64,000 nucleotides of DNA, taken from positions 3,470,969 through 3,534,968 of the forward strand of contig CM064664.1 of the NCBI GenBank assembly GCA_032717465.1, read 5' to 3'. Source of the stretch: Coenobita brevimanus. Taxonomy: Eukaryota; Arthropoda; Malacostraca; Decapoda; Coenobitidae. Below the pieces are notes generated by a model. The model saw only the letters and a program-made list of their open reading frames with translations, was not told where the DNA came from and searched no databases. Shown piece by piece: positions 9,690-20,971 of this stretch (positions are counted from its first letter, which is position 1; every line of letters begins with the position of its first letter). The translations under genes and the position numbers were made by a program.

Positions 9690-11050
9690 TAGTCCTCATC
9701 TAAGTTTTACTCCTCACCTGTGTTATACTCCTCACCTGTGTTATACTCCTCACCTGTGTTAAACTCCTCACCTGTGTTATGCTCCTTACCTGTTATACGC
9801 CTCACCTGTGTTATGCTATTCACCTGTGTTATGCTTCTCACCTGTTATAATCCTCACCTGTGTTATAATCCTCACCCGTGTTATAATACTCACCTGTGTT
9901 ATACTCCTCACCTGTGTTATACTCCTTACCTGTGTTATAATCCTCACCTGTTATAATCTATTATAATCCTCCCTTGTTATAATCCTCACCTGTGTTATAA
10001 TATTCTCACCTGTGTTATAATTCATACCTGTGTTATAATCCTCAGCAAAGTTAAAATTATCAGCTGAGTTATATATCCTCACCAGCTATAATTCATACCT
10101 GTGTTATAATCCTCACTAGTGTTATTTAATCCTTACCTGTGATGTAATCCTCATATGTGTTATACTCCTCACCTGTGTTATAATATCCACCTGTGTTATA
10201 ATTCATACCTGTGTTATAATCCTCACAGGTGTTATAATCATTTATTATAATCCTCCCTTGCGTTATAATCCTCATCTGTGTTATAATATTCTCACCAGTG
10301 TTATAATTCATACCTGTGTTATAATCCTCACTAGTGTTATAATCATGTGTTATAATCCTCCCCTGTGTTATAATCCTCACCTGTGTTATAAAATATTATT
10401 TTCCCGTGTTATATTCCTCATTAGAGTTATAATCCTCAGTAACGTTATAATCATGTTATAATCCTCACCTGTGTTGTAATCCTCACTAGTGTCGTATTCG
10501 TCGCCAGTGTTATAATCCTCACCTGTGTTACAATCCTCACATGTGTTAAAATCCTTAGGTGTTTTATAATCCTCACTAGTGTTATAATCATGTGTTATAA
10601 TCCTCCTCTGTGTTATAATCCTCATCTGTGTTATAATATTCTCACTAGTGTTATAATCCTCGCCTGTTATAATCTTCACCTGTGTAACAATCCTCACATG
10701 TGTTAAAATCCTTAGGTGTTTTATAATCCTCACCAATACAGTAATTCTCACCTGTTATATAAAACTCAGATGTGTTATAATTCCCTCCAGTGTTATAAAC
10801 CTCTGCTAATTCTATTATCCTTACCTGTATTGTAATTCTCATCTGTTATAGTTCTCACTAGTGTAATAATCCTCACTGTGTTATAATCCTCACTGTGTTA
10901 TAATCCTCATGACTGTAATAATCACAAACTGTATTAGTATTCTTACTTACGTTATCAGCCTTCTGTGCATAACCTTCACCTGCGTTATAAGCCTCAGCTA
11001 TTCTATAATCATCAACTGTGTTATAATCCTCACTTGTGTTACAATTCTCA
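9690..11050. repeat. 18-bp minisatellite, array 2
   Basis: Same CACCTG-containing unit as array 1, with higher-order blocks (for example TTCATACCTGTG and TCACTAGTGTTATAATCATG phrases) recurring several times. Units degrade towards 11050, where ordinary sequence resumes. Confidence 0.95.
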
Positions 11051-13075
11051 GAACATCATCCAGTGCTGGCTTGAATGGGGCATCAGCGGGTAGTTTCCAG
11101 GCAAAAAGCGTTTCCTGTGAACACTGCTTACCCAGACACAAGGACCTGGTTCCGTCCAAGTTCGCCAAGTGCTTGGGGACGATCAGTTGGTGTTTAGCAA
11201 AAATTCGATGTGCGCACGCCTCCTGGTGTGGTATGAAATTAGTTTTTTGGTTACATTAGTTTTACATTTTTGTCTTTTTGCACCTTATTTCACGTAGCTC
11301 AGTCGTAGAAAAAGACAACACAACGTCTCTACGTTCTTTCCATTACGCTTCTTCGTGAGCAACACAGATTCTTGTGTCAGTCTGTTGTTAAACCTCAGTA
11401 CATAAAGTGGAAAGATGGCAGTTTTAAGCCAAGTTAGAGTAAAAAAAGTATAGTTGGTTACTTTTCCCATTAATGGCCAGGACTAAGTTGTTTAACCATG
11501 AGTTCATATGCAGCTGATGGGGCAATTGTAGGAGTTGAAATTATATGCTCATCTGGATGTGAACCCGGTGGTTTGCAGGCTGAAGTTCTCTTTCCCGGCA
11601 GTCCACCATCCATTTTTGGTGGGGGATAGGGAAGTGAGTAGGAGATGTTTGCATAACCAGGCAGCTTCACCACCCAGTCATATCAGCGCTACTACGTGAA
11701 AGCATCCATTTCCAGCACCAGATGGGGCAGTAAAAGACTGCATGAACACAGATATGTAGATTTCCTGGTATATATTTCACTTTTCAGTACGAAAAGGTAT
11801 TTTTGTTATAATATTCCTTCTACAAGGGAATCCGGTACTTTAGAAAGACGCCTTCTTGCAGTGGCACTGATACAACAGGTCGGCTCTGCCACCGGGTAAT
11901 ACAAACGTCACTCAACTCCCTCACTCTCTCCAAAAGGAGGTTGGCGTACTGCGGGAGGGCAACTTCAGCCTGCAGCCTGCTTGGTTAATATTCAGAGAGC
12001 ATGAGATTCCAGCTATTACTACTACTACTCCAAGGGAAGCTGACGGCTCACTGGTGAGTACAGCCAAATCAAAAAGGGGAAAATAAACAGTGCTTGCTTG
12101 ATTTTTAGGCAGGTCAAACTGCTCAGAGCAGTTTGCAGTTGTTTACCTCCGTCCATGTTCCCCTATCCGTACAACTGGAGGTAGGTTGTTACTTCGGCTG
12201 TTACGAAACTTATCCATTTTTCACTTTAACTTTGGCCATAACTGTCGTCTCCGTCGTGAAAGCTGAATGGCAGCAATTGGTTAACACTAGAATATCTTGC
12301 TAGTCATTAGATGTTATGGGGAGGATGCAGGATCATAGTATTGTCTTTTTCTGCCACTGGGCAAAGGATTAAAATCAGGGTCATGTTAAACTTGTTACAG
12401 AGCATGCAGGAAGATTTGCGTCTTTGAGGGTCAAATGAAAGGCATTAACGTTAAAACAAGTAAATCTTACGTTTCTTATAAAATTTCTACACTCCGCATG
12501 ACAATTAGACTCTTTCATATAACAAACAGAAGGGCATGTCTTACTAAGAACAACAAATCCACTCAAAATCAATCATCCACTTCAACAAACAGAAAACTTA
12601 ATGGGAACAGTTACATTACTATGTTGCTATGTATATGATATATACAAACTCTTAACTTAAACTCGATTTCTTGGAGTACTTCTAACACTACATCACTAAA
12701 CTGAGAGAGGGACTTGGAAGAGACTGGAGTCGGGAGAGAAGTGCTGTTTTACCGCTCGCCATTCTTCATCTATCCCAACAGCCACGCTTCTTTTTCCTCC
12801 ATTCATCAATTCGAACAGTAGCATTATATCTGTTTCAAGTACTCTCTTCAAGAGGGTGGTCCCACCAGGTTATTCAGCTGGGGCTGGCTCCTGCATTCTG
12901 TGAAGGCGATCCTTTTCACTTGGGTTCGGCTCTGCCTGCTTTTTCTCTTTGTAATTCAAAATGTATTGATTCTTATCACTGCTGATATGCTGTGCTCCAA
13001 ACTGGGTCGAAGTTGAGTCAGTACTGAGGGAAAACTGAACCAGATTCAGTCGAAATACGACATCATATGGTCACT
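11051..13075. other. Gene-free stretch
   Basis: No gene that I can support. Only short ORFs without domain features. The last few hundred bases could include the 3' part of the LTR-element remnant that begins at 13076, but I recognise no LTR. Confidence 0.4.
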
Positions 13076-13510
13076 TTACTTGGTCAAACCCCAGAATGTG
13101 GCCGGGAAGCGGCCAGGAGAAATTTCTTTACATATCAGAAGGTTCCATCCTCGACAAACAGTCTGCCAAACATTCCTTTCCCCTTTGACATGGCGGACAT
13201 TCAGGGCATACTTTTGGAGGAACACAGCCCAGTGGGTTAAGCGTTGTTTCTTCTCTCTATATTTTGCACAAAAATTATAGGACAGGTAGGTGATTGTCTC
13301 CATACACAGCAATAGACAATGAACGTTCACGACATACATTGAGAAATATTGCTGGGTAAGCGTGAGTGCATGGAGTTCATTTTCAATAATGGAGTAGCAA
13401 CACTGAGCTTTCTGCTAAAGTCATAAACAGATTGTTCAACATCAAGCCTTGTAACCGAACTGCACCGGCATCAACACCATTACAGTCAATAGTTAATTTT
13501 ATAGATTTGC
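13076..13510 (-). pseudogene. RNase H fragment of the Gypsy-like remnant
   Basis: Degrades the RNA strand during reverse transcription. The frame at 13339-13076 shows the typical end of a Ty3/Gypsy RNase H: RLTHWAVFLQKYALNVRHVKG, where family members usually continue into an Asp-Ala-Leu-Ser-Arg-like end; here that end is degraded. Upstream, in a shifted frame, an ENELHAL-like stretch matches the catalytic Glu region. Stops interrupt it. Confidence 0.72.
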
Positions 13511-13599
13511 TGAAATTCGCGCTTGGAGCAAAGGCAGACTAGACAAAATCGCCTTTAACTTTTGAAAATGCCCCTCCAAATTCTTTCTTCCACACATAT

Positions 13600-14509
13600 T
13601 TGAATCCTTTGTTTAATAAAAGCGTGAGGGGAGCTACATCAGGAGAAATTTACGACAAATCTCCGATAGCAACCCACCACACCCAGGAATCTCTCTAATT
13701 TCTCTTTGTTCTTGGGTTGCTTGAAACTAACAGTGGCCTCAACTTTGCCATTAGGCTGACTTCCTTTACCCAATCCTACCATATAACCTTAGTATTGAAC
13801 CTGGGCCTTTACATGATCACACTTCTCTACGGTGTGTTAGTAGATGGCAATCTCTGCAGCAAGGCATCTAGGTAGATCAGGTGTTCATCCCAGGAGTTAC
13901 TGAACATAAACAAATATTCACTATATGTGGCACATCCCTTGATAATCACAAGTATTGGCCTCTGGAACATGGCTAGAGAATTTTTCATACCACATGGCAT
14001 GTCTTTGCATTTGTATGACCATGAACCACAAAACAGGAAATTTATTGGACTCTTTCAGTAAGTGAGACTTACCAATTTTGTTATTGAACATTGTACTGGC
14101 TATATTGTCAATTCATTCATCTTCTCTAGAAAGTGGATAGGTGTCAATCTTAGTGTGGGAAAAAGTCCAACAGTAATGTGTGCAAAAACGATAGGACTTC
14201 GGATTTTTTAACTAAGATGACTATGGAGCAACACCCAATTTGGCATGGTTCGATCAATCCCTGCTACATGTAGGCCAACTCCTGCTGGATAATGGACTGC
14301 GTTTGTGAATTCATATGGTTGCGAAGTTGCTTTACATGACAGACGTCGCCAACATCGACATTGTGCTGTGTTGCATCCATCAGCTCAGGGGAGTTCTGGA
14401 AAACATGGGGATACTTTCCTAGAAGGAGAGTCAGGTTATCATGTCGTTCAGCTGTTAAGTTAAAGAGTGTTTCCATTACTCCATCCACGCCTTCTGGTGC
14501 TCTTTCCAA
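13600..14509 (-). pseudogene. Reverse transcriptase fragment of the Gypsy-like remnant
   Basis: The frame 14509-14264 carries the pre-RT linker (LLGKYPHVFQ ... HNVDVGDV) matching the intact element's LLQEYPQVFR ... HDVDVGD. Further down, broken frames show a DTYPL-SRE stretch and the FSNSWDEHL region that normally follows the YxDD box; the box itself is not recognisable. A FLGV-like thumb motif follows near 13700. Heavily mutated. Confidence 0.72.
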
Positions 14510-14639
14510 CTGGCAGTCTGGCCCAACGTCAAGGGGCAGCCTGGCTCACCTACTGTCTCAGTAGCTGACACCATACATGCAGCGCTAGGAGTTCCCGCAT
14601 CCTCTCGCTCAGAGTAATCCTTCTGCATATGGCACAACC

Positions 14640-15300
14640 TTCGTGTCCTCCAGTCTTTGGTCTGTTTAACATAGTTAACATCCCCTACCCTCTTCTCAAC
14701 TACATAAGGGCCTGAGAAACTTCCCTGTAATGGCTGTCCATGAACAGGGAGCCAATACTAGCACTTTGTCTACTAGGTGAAACACTCTGCTCATAGCCTG
14801 CTTGCTTTTATCACACTAGCTTTTATCACACTAACTCTTTGACATCATTTGAGCGGACTTTACATTTGCCTTTGGTACTTCAGAATTCTTGACTAGTCTT
14901 TGTTTGAAATATGAAACATACTGTAGGTTAGCAGATTAACATGACCATCATCGCTAACCCATTGTTCCATATGCAGTTTTAATGGACTTCTCATCGTGTG
15001 ACCAAAAATCACCTCAAATCGGGAGTAACCTATGGACTCAATGGCGTCTCTCTGGTTGCAAAGAACAGGAAGGAAAGACCTTTGTTCCAATCCATTTCAT
15101 GAACAATACAATACTTTAACATTTGTTTGAGTGTGAGTTGATATCTCTCCAGTGCTCCCTGACTCTGATGATGGTAGGCTGAGGTGATCTGGGAGATCAC
15201 AAACTCTTTGAGGGTTGATTTCAACAACTTTCACATGGAACTGTTCCTCTGATCTGATTGCACTTCACTTGGCAGATCAGACTTAGTGAAAGATAAATTA
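14640..15300 (-). pseudogene. Integrase fragment of the Gypsy-like remnant
   Basis: 15227-14893 gives the integrase core end (SAYHHQSQGALERYQLTLK, which keeps the third catalytic Glu in GALER) and the C-terminal region (FEVIFGH ... MRSPLKLHMEQW). Near 14740 the LPVHGQPLQ chromodomain-like or GPY/F region is readable, directly followed by RT linker sequence. This contiguity demonstrates the IN-then-RT order. Confidence 0.78.
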
Positions 15301-15324
15301 TCTCAATTATCACTGCTTTAGGTG

Positions 15325-15820
15325 ATTTTTTTTTTTTATGCGAGGAAAAGGAACCAATGGCTACAAGCCCGCAAAACAGTTCCTTCTAAGAAAAAGAAAT
15401 ACAAAAGAGAACCAAATTCAAGATCTGTTCATTTAGAGATGCCTGGACACAATGCGTCTGAAAGACTGGAGATCATAGGCAGTAGGAAATACAGACAGAG
15501 GATGACACTTCCAAACCTGTGGCATAAATGAAGGACTGGGAGTAACGGTTAACTCTTGCATTAGAGAGTTGTACAGAAAAGGGATGAGAGTTTATTGCTA
15601 GACGGATCCTACGCACCCATCATAGAGGTGGAATGATGTAAGTAGACAGTTCAGAGGAGCAATGACCATGGAAGTAGCGGTAGAAAAGAGATAAAGAGGC
15701 AACAGTGCAGCGAAGAGACAGAGGTTGAAGGGAGCCAGGAAGAGAAGCTGAGTTAATGAGACGAAATGCCTTTGACTCCACCCAATTAAGAGGGTGGGGA
15801 GCCTCCCCACACATGAGAGT
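15325..15820 (-). mobile_element. LINE family C, 3'-end fragment (copy C-2)
   Basis: Begins with poly(T) (poly(A) on the sense strand) followed by ATGCGAGGAA-AAGGAACCA and runs parallel to 27339-27835, the 3' region of the larger family-C copy. It is 5'-truncated. Its truncated end meets the truncated 5' end of RTE-A copy A-4 within a few bases. Confidence 0.85.
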
Positions 15821-16818
15821 GTGCCATGGCTGCAGTGCATGTGGATAGTGAACTGAGTGAATTTTTCTACTTGAAGGTTGGATTGAAACAGGAATGTGTC
15901 ATCTCTCCATGGTGGTTCAATCTATATATGGATGGGGTTATTAAAGAGATACAAGGTAGGACAGTGGATGTTGGAGCGGCCCTAATGAGAGAGGGCAGTG
16001 TTTGGAAATTCCTTGTACTGTTGTTTGCAGATGATACTGTGGTATTAAATGAAGACGAAGGAGAGCTGCAAGGCTTGGTGGATGACTTTGGGAGAGTGTG
16101 TAAGAAACGGAAAATAAAGGTAAATGTTGGGAAGAGTAAAGTTATGGTTTTCGACAGAAGCGAAGTCAGTGAATGTACAGTGAGATTGGATGGGAAGGAA
16201 ATGGAAAATGCGAGTGCGTTTAAATATTTGGGTAGTGTGATGAGTAAGGATGGAGGTTTGGAGGGTGAAGCGCTTGAAAGGGTACAACAAGGAAGAAAGG
16301 CTGCTGGTTTCCTGAAAACAGTGGTAAGAAACAGGGAAGTGAGCAAGAAAGTGAAAACGTTACTACATGATAGTATTGTGATACCAGCTCTAACTTATGG
16401 AAGTGATGATTGAACCATGTTGGAAGGACAGAAGTCTAGAGTGAAACTAGTGGAAATGAATTATTTGAGAGGAGCCTGTGGAGTCACATGGAGAGACAGA
16501 CTGACAATGAGGATGTGAAGGAACGTTGTGGTGTGGATCGGGATGTGATAGGAAGCGTTAGGAGAAACGCACTGAGGTGGTTTGGCCATGTGGAGAGGAT
16601 GGAGAGTGAGAGACTGAAGAGGAGAGTGTATGTGAGTCAGGTGGAGGGAGGGGGAGGCCAAGGTTTAAGATGGAGGGATGGAGTGGAGAGGTATATGAGA
16701 GACGGGGGTGTGAGATGGGAGCAGGGCGGTGAAATGGCGGGGGACAGGGCAACATGGAGGCGATTTGTTTGTGGCCACCCCTTACGAGATTAAGACGCCT
16801 GGCAATAGATAGATATAT
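15821..16818 (+). mobile_element. RTE-A LINE, copy A-4 (5'-truncated)
   Basis: Starts in the RT palm just before GELS-type codons and runs to the 3' end with a GATA-type tail (AATAGATAGATATATAG). An open frame 15826-16413 holds GLKQECVIS, the catalytic FADD box (LLFADDTVV) and the thumb. It stops at an internal TGA in the TYGS region. After a frameshift, 16488-16793 continues with RWFGHVERM to RRFVCGHPLRD. Inactive. Confidence 0.92.
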
Positions 16819-16939
16819 AGCTTTGTAAGTGATTCTGATTAAGTTAGAAGTGTCCCACGGTGCAGCTTTTATTATGAAAAAGAACCTAATTCTGTTTTGT
16901 GTTGTATAGAGATTTTGCAAATAATGTATATTTGTTTTC

Positions 16940-18092
16940 TAGACAAGAGAAAGAAGTTGTATGCAGCCTTCATGGATTTGGAGAAAGCAAATGACAGGGT
17001 GGATAGACAAGGATTGTGGAAAGTATTAAGAGTAAATGGAGTAGATGGGAAGTTCTTGAATGCCGTGACGAGTATGTATGAGGGTGCCAAGGCTACATTG
17101 CGTGTGGATGGTGAACTGAGTGCATTTTTCTATTTGAAGGTTGGATGGAAACAAGGATGTGTCATGTCTCCATGGTTGTTCAATCTATATATGCATGGGG
17201 TTATAAAAGAGATACAAGGTAGGGCAGTGGATGTTGGAGTGGCCCTAATGAGAGAGGGCAGTGTTTGGAAACTCCCTGTACTGTTGTTTACTGATGATAT
17301 TGTGTTGGTAAGTGACGACGAAGAGGAGCTGCAGGGATTCGTGGATGAGTCTAGGAGAGTGTGTAAGTAGCAGAATCTAAAGGCGAATGTACGGAAGAGT
17401 AGAGTTATGGTCATCGAGTGAAGTGAAGTTAGTGAATGTACAGTGAAATTGGATGGGGAGGAAATGGAGCATGTGAGTGCATTTAAGCACTTGGGTAGTG
17501 TGATGAGTAAGGATGGAAGTTTAGAGGGTGAAGTGCTTGAAAGGGTACAGCACTGGAGAAAGGTTGCTGGCCCCTTGAAAGCAGTGATAAGAAACTGGGA
17601 AGTGAGCATGGAAGTGATAAAGCTACCACACGACAGTATTGTTATACCAACTCCAATATGTGTAAGTGAAGCTTGGATGTTGTTGGAGGGACAGAAGTCA
17701 AGGGTGAGAGCAGTGGAAATCAGTTATTTGAGAGGAGCATGTGGAGTCACATGGAGAGACAGGCTGACAAATGAGGAAGTGAAGGATCTGTGTGGTGTTG
17801 ATGTGATAGGAAGCGTTAGGAGAAACACATTAAGGTGGTTTGGCCATGGGGAGATGATGGAGAGTGAGAGACTGATGAGGAGAGTGTATGTGAGTGACTT
17901 GGAGGGAGGGGGAGGGAGGAGGAAGCGGAGGATGAGATGGAGGGATGGAGTGAAGAGGTATATGAGAGAGAGGGGTGGGAGCTGGGAGCAGGGCAGTGAA
18001 ATGGCAGGAGACAGAGCGACATGGAGGCGATTTGTTTGTGGCCATCCCTTACGGGATTAAGGCGTCTGGCAATAGATAGATAGATAGATATT
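16940..18092 (+). mobile_element. RTE-A LINE, copy A-5 (5'-truncated)
   Basis: Starts at KRKKLYAAFMDLEK and ends in a clean (GATA)n tail at 18070-18092. The catalytic box reads FTDD instead of FADD (LLFTDDIV). An in-frame stop follows near 17370, and the frame reopens at 17443-18060 to the normal C-terminal end. It lies 120 bp downstream of A-4 in the same orientation but has a different truncation point, so it is a separate insertion. Confidence 0.92.
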
Positions 18093-18729
18093 TGTTTAAA
18101 TATCATTGCCTTTGGTTTGACCATCAGAGCCAGAAATCTCCTTGCACAGTCCGTAGCAGAATTAAAATGGCGACCTTTACTTGGATAGCCTAATGATTTT
18201 GGTCTGAATCTAATTACGTAATTATCTATCATGATGTTGACGAATTTTGGTGATGTTAGAACATGTTTGCAAACTGACCCTCGACAATTTGAAGCAGAAA
18301 ATCTTGCTAAATTTTAGCTTAAGCCGACTACTCAGGTCTTATGAGTGAAACTTCTCAGCAATAATAAGCTTAATTTGCTTAGTTTGATTCAGGACACAGT
18401 GTTTAGAGTGAGTGAAGATGTTGAAACTGATAAAACCACAACTGGTCATGATCTCAGGGAACATGAGCCATCTGTTCACAGTGTTGATAATGATCACAAT
18501 CCTGAGCTTTTGTACTGTACCAACAGCCACCTATTCACAGTGATACTACTCAGAAATTGATGTTAATACCTTAAATACTATTCCCAGTGAACAACTTGAA
18601 ATAGCCAAAATTCAGCTGGAAATGAACAACTTCCAGCACGAAACAACGTGAACTAATCCATGAGCGCAGACTGAGGCAGCTTGGCGGTTCACCTAGTCCT
18701 TCCTGTGCCACGATGTGACTCTTTTGATT
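18093..18729. other. Gene-free stretch
   Basis: No supported gene, RNA or repeat. Confidence 0.4.
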
Positions 18730-19062
18730 TTTTTTTTTTTTTTTATGTATCCGACTCTGGGCGTAGGCTTCACAGCCAGCTATCAAGGCCCAGTAGTCCT
18801 CCTACATACCATACACTTCTGTACATGTCACCACTTCGGCGCTAACACCCACCGTCCATATTGAATACATGCTAGGGCTGGCTCATACAGGACTGGTGTA
18901 CTGGTATTAGCAGGGGTATTTTTACGACAGGTCGGCGGGTCTTATGGTAGATTAGTAAGATCTGATTTTCTTCAAATTCAAATCCTTAAACTGCTCCCTG
19001 CAGTCCGTTAGGACTGCAGGCCCCCTCTCTACCGATTGAGACACCGCCTCCCCCAATGCTGC
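18730..19062 (-). mobile_element. SINE family D, copy 1
   Basis: About 330 bp. The plus strand begins with poly(T) (18730-18744), which is a poly(A) tail on the sense strand. The sense 5' end has a tRNA-like A box (GTCTCAATCGGTAGAG, about 19050). The plus-strand phrase GGGCGTAGGCTTCACAGCC next to the tail is shared by the copies at 26.4 and 59.0 kb. Transcription by RNA polymerase III and LINE-dependent mobility are inferred from this architecture. Confidence 0.8.
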
Positions 19063-19278
19063 CGAGAACATTATTTTAGTCCTTTCCTTTAGGCGTAAGG
19101 TGTCACTACATATTTCCAAATGTTTGAGGTGGCAGCTCGTGTTCCTGGCCTAGTAACACTTGGTCGATATTACTGTGGGAAATATTTTCCCCCAGAGCAG
19201 TTGGGCTCTCTACTTTTATCATAGTTATCCCTGGTTAAAGGCAGAGGAAAAATTGAGACCATTGTTAATTGTTCAAAC

Positions 19279-19475
19279 ATAGACTCACCCTTCCCTTTCA
19301 TCTTCGTTTCACTCAGAGCTAACAAATCCAGCTTTCGTCTCACAAACATTCTCCCAATCTCCTCCCTTTTAGCCTCAATCGTACTACATCCACGCACATT
19401 CATGGACCCATTCTTCAGGGTACGGGGATAACTCCATCCCCCATCCCTTTCTCTGGCCTGTCTCTTTTTCGATTG
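19279..19475 (-). mobile_element. RTE-B LINE, 5' fragment (copy B-2)
   Basis: Inverted relative to B-1; it matches the 5' UTR end and endonuclease start of B-1 (about 20905-21105). The minus-strand frame shows MNVRGCSTIEAKREEIG and LALSETKMKGKGES. A 5' fragment without the 3' end is not the product of simple truncated insertion; it implies rearrangement. Confidence 0.88.
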
Positions 19476-20002
19476 TTGATTTGGTCAACAAACTTTCAAG
19501 AACGGTATCTTACAGAAGGTAATTGTGACTTTTTCATTTAACCAAGAAAGTGATTTATTTTGTCAGTAAGAAAAAAAAGAATATATTGTGCTTTGATAAG
19601 GAATGAACATGGGCATAGACAATGACAACAGTAAATGATTTTTTATTCATATGCCTTTTCTGTTTCCTTTCTTATCACACGAAATAATTCTTCAGCTTTC
19701 AGTGTTATAATAGAGATGCTGTAGTTTGATCTAAACTTGGTTTGTGCAAATTATACTGAACCGGGGCCAGATGAATAACAATAGATAACAACCAGGGTCA
19801 GGTTAGCATAATGAACAACCTTCTATGTTGAACAATGAGATCTGTGGTTCCAGAGACTGCTCACTAATGCTATGTTAGTTATCAGTCACCGAAAAACAGA
19901 AAGTGAGGTAAAGCACATACCACTGAGGTAACATCGTACGACTAACGTTTTCAATGTGTTTATTAATTTTCATAATAGGATAATAACTCTTAACACTAGT
20001 TA
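19476..20002. other. Gene-free stretch
   Basis: AT-rich, no gene or repeat recognised. Confidence 0.4.
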
Positions 20003-20341
20003 AGACAGACTGACAAAAGAGGAAGTGACGGAGTATTGTGGTGCGGATGTGGATGTGATAGGAAGCGTTAAGAGAAACACACTGAGGTGGTTTGGACATG
20101 TGGAGAGCATGGAGAGCGAGAGACTGACGAGGAGAGTGTAGGTGAGTTAGGTGGAGGGGGGAAGAGGAAGGGGGAGGCCAAGGATGAGATAGAGGGATGG
20201 AGTGGAGAGGTATATGAGAGAGAGGGATGTGAGCAGGGAGCAGGGCAATGTAATGGCGGGGGACAGGGCGACATGGAGGCGATTTGTTTGTGGCCACCCC
20301 TTACGGGATTAAGGCGTCTGGCAATAGATACACAGATAGAC
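20003..20341 (+). mobile_element. RTE-A LINE, copy A-6 (3' fragment)
   Basis: Covers only the last part of the RTE-A C-terminal domain (RQTDKRGSD-like start, RWFGHVES in a decayed frame) and the conserved 3' end CACCCCTTACGGGATTAAGG followed by an impure GATA tail. Confidence 0.9.
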
Positions 20342-20757
20342 TAGGGCATGTCATGTTTAACTCAGGAACATTAGTGTGCTTGCATCCATTGCCCAAGGAC
20401 AGTCAGTAGCAGACTTGTACATGTCCAGTTTATCAGTAAAGTGGCTCATACAGAGGGAGTTCAGCTAAGGAAGTACAGGGATATATGACTTCGGACTCTA
20501 GTGAATCACGACAAAAGTGATGATTAACCCATTACGCCAACGAGAAAGTTGTTACGAATTTAGGTCGATCTACAGACAGTTTATTGACCACACCATTATT
20601 ACACAGGGTTTTAAGCCAATGTAAAGCGTCCAGAACAATTATACTTTGCAGGAATGCAGTTTCTAACATAATCCCGCAGTACGTTATATAATTATACGAA
20701 GAAAAAAATGTAATATTCTTCTAGGGCTCTGAAGGAAGAAACAGTGGGGGACACAAA

Positions 20758-20797
20758 CTGGCCGCACTATGGAGTGGTACTACTACTCTGCGGCCAG
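20758..20797 (+). promoter_or_regulatory. 5' hairpin of RTE-B
   Basis: Perfect 9-bp stem CTGGCCGCA / TGCGGCCAG enclosing a 22-nt interior with a further GAGT/ACTC pairing. It lies at the very start of the element, ahead of the shared motif. Confidence 0.6.
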
Positions 20798-20810
20798 GTT
20801 GTGATAGGAA

Positions 20811-20858
20811 GAATACTGCCACCGTATTCCCTGCGTGTCGTAAAAGGCGACTAAAGGG
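20811..20858 (+). promoter_or_regulatory. Conserved structured 5' motif of RTE-B
   Basis: Counterpart of 4417-4464, same length. GAATAC/GTATTC form a perfect 6-bp stem. GTCG/CGAC form a second stem around TAAAAGG, inside CCC/GGG. It lies about 110 bp before the endonuclease start. Confidence 0.65.
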
Positions 20859-20971
20859 GGCGGGGTGAGGGGACTGAGGACCCACTCCTCTGTTTTTTAG
20901 TTCCTAAAAAGAGAAAGGCCAGAGAAAGGGATGGGGGATGGAGTTATCCCCGTACCCTGAAGATTGGGTCT

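Larger units (their letters stand above)
8861..10826 (+). repeat. Tandem duplication, copy 2
   Basis: Second copy of 7208-8860, about 310 bp longer because its minisatellite has more units. The junction at 8860/8861 joins minisatellite sequence (CCTCACCT) directly to the LINE codons GAGTCTGTGG. The copy ends near 10826, where its CTCTGCTAAT ... TTACCT matches the end of copy 1; the parental minisatellite then continues to about 11050. Confidence 0.9.
13076..15305 (-). mobile_element. Old Ty3/Gypsy-like remnant, Gmr1-like domain order
   Basis: Decayed minus-strand pol. Reading 5' to 3' on that strand: integrase C-terminal half (15300-14640), reverse transcriptase (14510-13600), RNase H end (about 13500-13076). 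Integrase therefore precedes RT, as in the intact element at 46.4-51.9 kb, to which each segment is clearly related. Gag, protease, the integrase N-terminus and both LTRs are not visible. Frameshifts and stops occur throughout. The upstream end is cut by the poly(T) start of a LINE-C fragment at about 15325. Confidence 0.8.

Noticed and set aside
8020..11050. CRISPR array
   Set aside because: Units are contiguous degenerate tandem repeats with no spacers, and the genome is eukaryotic.
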